From the NCBI GenBank assembly GCA_030044345.1, contig JASHVY010000404.1:1-7508 (forward strand): a stretch of DNA of 7,508 nt, read 5' to 3'. The stretch is from Acetobacteraceae bacterium (GTDB lineage Bacteria; Pseudomonadota; Alphaproteobacteria; Acetobacterales; Acetobacteraceae). Below are positions 5,688 to 7,508 of the stretch, piece after piece (position 1 is the first letter of the stretch; every line of letters begins with the position of its first letter). The notes beneath the pieces are model-generated. The model did no database searches. It was not told where the DNA came from and worked only from the letters and a program-made list of their open reading frames with translations. Position numbers and translations under genes: made by a program.

Positions 5688-6734
5688 GTGTCGGGCGCGG
5701 AGCCAACCTACGCAGAGGCCGGGTGGGACGAGCGGGTGGGGCTTGCCCCGCCCGCCCTCGGCTATTGGGCGGGCGCGTTCCGCAAGCTTCGGCGCAAGCC
5801 GAGCGCGCTCGTTTCCTTCGCCGTCCTCGTGCTGATCGTCCTTTCCTGCGTGGTGGCGCCCTATTACGCGCGCGATGTCTCGCGCACGGACCCCTTTGCC
5901 ACCAATGTCGGCGGGACGACGATGGTGGGTGGCAAAAGCCTCGATGTGCTGCAGCAGGCGACCAATGGGCTCGGCCTCGGGCTCACGCCCATCGGTCCGC
6001 TCTGGCGCTTCGGGCCCTATGCGCTCGGCGCCGACGACCAGGGGCGGGATGTCGCGGCGCGGCTGCTCTATGGCGGGCGAAACTCGCTCCTGATCGGCGC
6101 CGCCTCGACCGTGATCTGCCTCGCGCTCGCGACCCTGACGGGGCTCATCGCCGGATTCTTCGGCGGAATCATCGATCGGGTGATCTCGATCTTTCTCGAT
6201 ATTCTCTGGGCATTTCCGATCTATCTCCTGGCGATCTCGCTCTCGATCGTGCTCATCAACCAGAGCATCGGGATCGGCCCGTTGCAGCTCACCGGCGGCA
6301 GTCTCCTCCTGCCGATCCTCATCATCGGCGTCGTCTATGTGCCCTATGTCGCGCGACCGATTCGCGGCCAGGTGCTGAGCCTGCGCAACAGCGAATTCGT
6401 GCTCGCCGCCCGCGGTCTCGGCGTGCCCGGCTTGCGCATTCTCTGGCGCGACATCCTGCCGAACGTGTTCAGCACCGTCATCGTCTTCGCGCCGCTGATG
6501 ATGGCGCTCAATATCCTGACCGAGGCGGCGCTCTCCTTCCTCTCGGTCGGCGTGCAGCCGCCGGCGGCGAGCTGGGGCACCATCATCCATGACGGCGAGG
6601 CGCTGCTCTATACGCAGCCGATGGTCGCGATCGCACCGGGGATCGCGATCGTGCTCACCGTGCTCGCGCTCAATATCCTGGGCGACGGACTGAGAGACGC
6701 CCTCGACCCCCGCGCCAAGCTGCGCGTCGGCTAG
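5688..6734 (+). CDS. Peptide-type ABC transporter permease, DppC/OppC family
   Basis: A 348-residue inner-membrane subunit that forms half of the transport channel. After a roughly 30-residue cytoplasmic segment comes the first helix (ALVSFAVLVLIVLSCVVAPY). GADDQGRD (114-121) is the hallmark of DppC proteins, and is followed by the five-helix permease core. The EAA loop that docks the ATPase is visible at about 240-258 (AARGLGVPGLRILWRDILPN). The start is GTG at 5688, with only a weak ribosome site, five bases after the preceding stop, which suggests coupling to translation of the binding protein. Between TDPF (67) and GADDQGRD there are more than 40 residues, including VGGTTMVGGKSLDVLQQATN, longer than in E. 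coli DppC. I believe a subfamily of these permeases shares this loop. The DppC-type gene precedes the DppB-type gene, the reverse of the common order. Confidence 0.93.
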   Translation: MSGAEPTYAEAGWDERVGLAPPALGYWAGAFRKLRRKPSALVSFAVLVLIVLSCVVAPYYARDVSRTDPFATNVGGTTMVGGKSLDVLQQATNGLGLGLTPIGPLWRFGPYALGADDQGRDVAARLLYGGRNSLLIGAASTVICLALATLTGLIAGFFGGIIDRVISIFLDILWAFPIYLLAISLSIVLINQSIGIGPLQLTGGSLLLPILIIGVVYVPYVARPIRGQVLSLRNSEFVLAARGLGVPGLRILWRDILPNVFSTVIVFAPLMMALNILTEAALSFLSVGVQPPAASWGTIIHDGEALLYTQPMVAIAPGIAIVLTVLALNILGDGLRDALDPRAKLRVG

Positions 6735-6783
6735 CGGGCGCTGAAGAATGATGAAGGCTAAATCGAGATGATTCTGATTGAAG

Positions 6784-6864
6784 GCCAGGGGCTCTGCCCC
6801 TGCCCGGGTCCCCAACGCGCAAGCGCGTTGGGAGCCCGAACCCCGCTCAGGGCGGAGCCCTGGC
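6784..6864. repeat. GC-rich three-hairpin element between the two permease genes
   Basis: Three dyads occur in a row: CAGGGGC-TCT-GCCCCTG (6786-6802), CCCAACGCGC-AA-GCGCGTTGGG (6811-6832; CGGG 6805-6808 and CCCG 6835-6838 extend it) and CAGGGC-GGA-GCCCTG (6848-6862). The outer arms GCCAGGGGCTC (6784-6794) and GAGCCCTGGC (6855-6864) also complement each other with one bulge, so the whole can fold as one long stem enclosing the central hairpin. I recall similar GGGGCTCTGCCCC elements scattered in Acetobacteraceae genomes. It fills most of the 160-base gap and could uncouple expression of the two permeases, block RNA decay, or attenuate transcription. No U-run follows. Confidence 0.7.
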
Positions 6865-6894
6865 ATTTCTTCATTATCCAAGATTTGACCTGAT

Positions 6895-7508
6895 ATGTTC
6901 ACCTTCATCGTCCGCCGGCTTCTGCACATGCTGCTCGTGCTGGTGGGCATCAGCGCGATGGTGTTCCTGATCTTCTTCGCAACCCCGGGCGCCGATCCGG
7001 CGGCGCGGATTGCCGGGCGCAATGCCACGCCCGACACGGTCGCCGCCGTGCGCAAGGAGTTCGGCCTCGATAAGCCCTTGCCCGTCCAGTACGTCCTGAT
7101 GATGGATCATCTCCTCGTCACGCGCGACCTGACCTCCTTCGTCAATCGCGGCGAGAAGATCGTGCCGGAGATCGAAGAAGCAGCACCGATCACGCTTTCG
7201 CTCGTGCTCGGCGCGGCGGCGATCTGGGTCGGCCTCGGCGTGCTGGTCGGCGTGGTTGCCGCCGCCTTCAAGGATACGGTGATCGATCGCGGCCTGATGG
7301 TGGCAAGCCTCATCGGCGTCTCCATCCCGGTCTTCTGGCTGGGGGAGGTCGTGAACCTGCTGACGCAGAGCCGGCTGCACGGCACGTTTCTTTTCTCCTG
7401 GGTGCCGGCGCTCGGCTATGTGCCGCTCAGCGCGAACCCGGCGGGCTGGTTCGCCGCGCTGCTGCTGCCCTGGATCACGCTCGCCGTGCTCTATATCGGC
7501 ATCTACGG
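6895..7508 (+). CDS. Peptide-type ABC transporter permease, DppB/OppB family, cut by the window end
   Basis: The first 204 codons of the partner inner-membrane permease. The N-terminus MFTFIVRRLLHMLLVLVGIS runs into the first helix (about 9-29). Next come the conserved TPGADPAARIAG (30-41) and RKEFGLDKPLPVQY (53-66), the usual N-terminal signature of DppB proteins. Core helices start at about 98, with SIPVFWLG (143-150) and LPWITLAVLY (191-200) as family motifs. The full family length is about 310-340, so the EAA loop and the C-terminus lie outside. ATG 6895 is the natural start by alignment, but no good ribosome site precedes it (TTTGACCTGAT), and it is 160 bases from the previous gene across a structured repeat, so translation may be weak or separately controlled. 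ATPase genes may follow beyond the edge. The frame is open to the window end. Confidence 0.92.
   Translation, partial: MFTFIVRRLLHMLLVLVGISAMVFLIFFATPGADPAARIAGRNATPDTVAAVRKEFGLDKPLPVQYVLMMDHLLVTRDLTSFVNRGEKIVPEIEEAAPITLSLVLGAAAIWVGLGVLVGVVAAAFKDTVIDRGLMVASLIGVSIPVFWLGEVVNLLTQSRLHGTFLFSWVPALGYVPLSANPAGWFAALLLPWITLAVLYIGIY

Noticed and set aside
3856..5706. Very long open frame (about 616 codons) on the minus strand opposite the peptidase end and the binding protein
   Set aside because: It is antisense to well-supported genes and is rich in Arg/His/Asp/Gly without any domain, as is usual for the complementary frame of GC-rich coding DNA.
5649..7055. Open frame of about 468 codons on the minus strand across both permeases
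   Set aside because: It is antisense to clear permease genes and runs through the hairpin repeat. The composition is Asp/Arg/His-rich with no recognisable motif.

Overview
The window reads as a chromosomal segment of a high-GC alphaproteobacterium, most likely from the Acetobacteraceae (Rhodospirillales). Evidence for this is the GC-rich coding sequence (about two-thirds G+C by eye), the flavour of the solute-binding proteins, and two kinds of intergenic hairpin element that I recall from genomes of that family: AT-rich GAAAGAAAGAAC-type hairpins and GC-rich CAGGGGC/GCCCCTG-type hairpins. The family assignment is inference from memory; no search was run.

Layout. (1) At the left edge, on the minus strand, lies the start of a DUF417 (YkgB/RclC-like) membrane protein gene, cut by the window. 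It is much more AT-rich (about 44% G+C over bases 1-180) than everything to its right. (2) Bases 179-732 hold no convincing gene: a short palindrome lies upstream of the DUF417 gene and a compound AT-rich hairpin element lies next to the end of the following gene. (3) A minus-strand gene (733-2319) encodes a family 5 peptide-type solute-binding protein. (4) Diverging from it is a GNAT acetyltransferase (2443-2931). (5) A plus-strand gene set runs from 3053 off the right edge: a proline-iminopeptidase-type alpha/beta hydrolase, a second family 5 solute-binding protein, a DppC-type permease and a DppB-type permease (truncated at 7508). A GC-rich three-hairpin element sits between the two permease genes.

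How the genes fit together. The right-hand set looks like a peptide (or peptide-like) uptake operon with its own cytoplasmic peptidase: binding protein in the periplasm, two permeases in the inner membrane, and an aminopeptidase to release amino acids. The ATPase subunits are not in the window and may follow. The best regulatory signal is a textbook sigma-54 (RpoN) promoter, TGGCACG-N4-TTGCT, at 2981-2996 just upstream of the peptidase gene. It implies enhancer-dependent control, plausibly by nitrogen status. The first solute-binding protein has no permease beside it on its own strand and may share the transporter or serve another one.

I do not see a clearly new defence, RNA or mobile system. 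The most noteworthy signals are the sigma-54 promoter, the unlisted DUF417 gene at the edge, and the two structured repeat elements.
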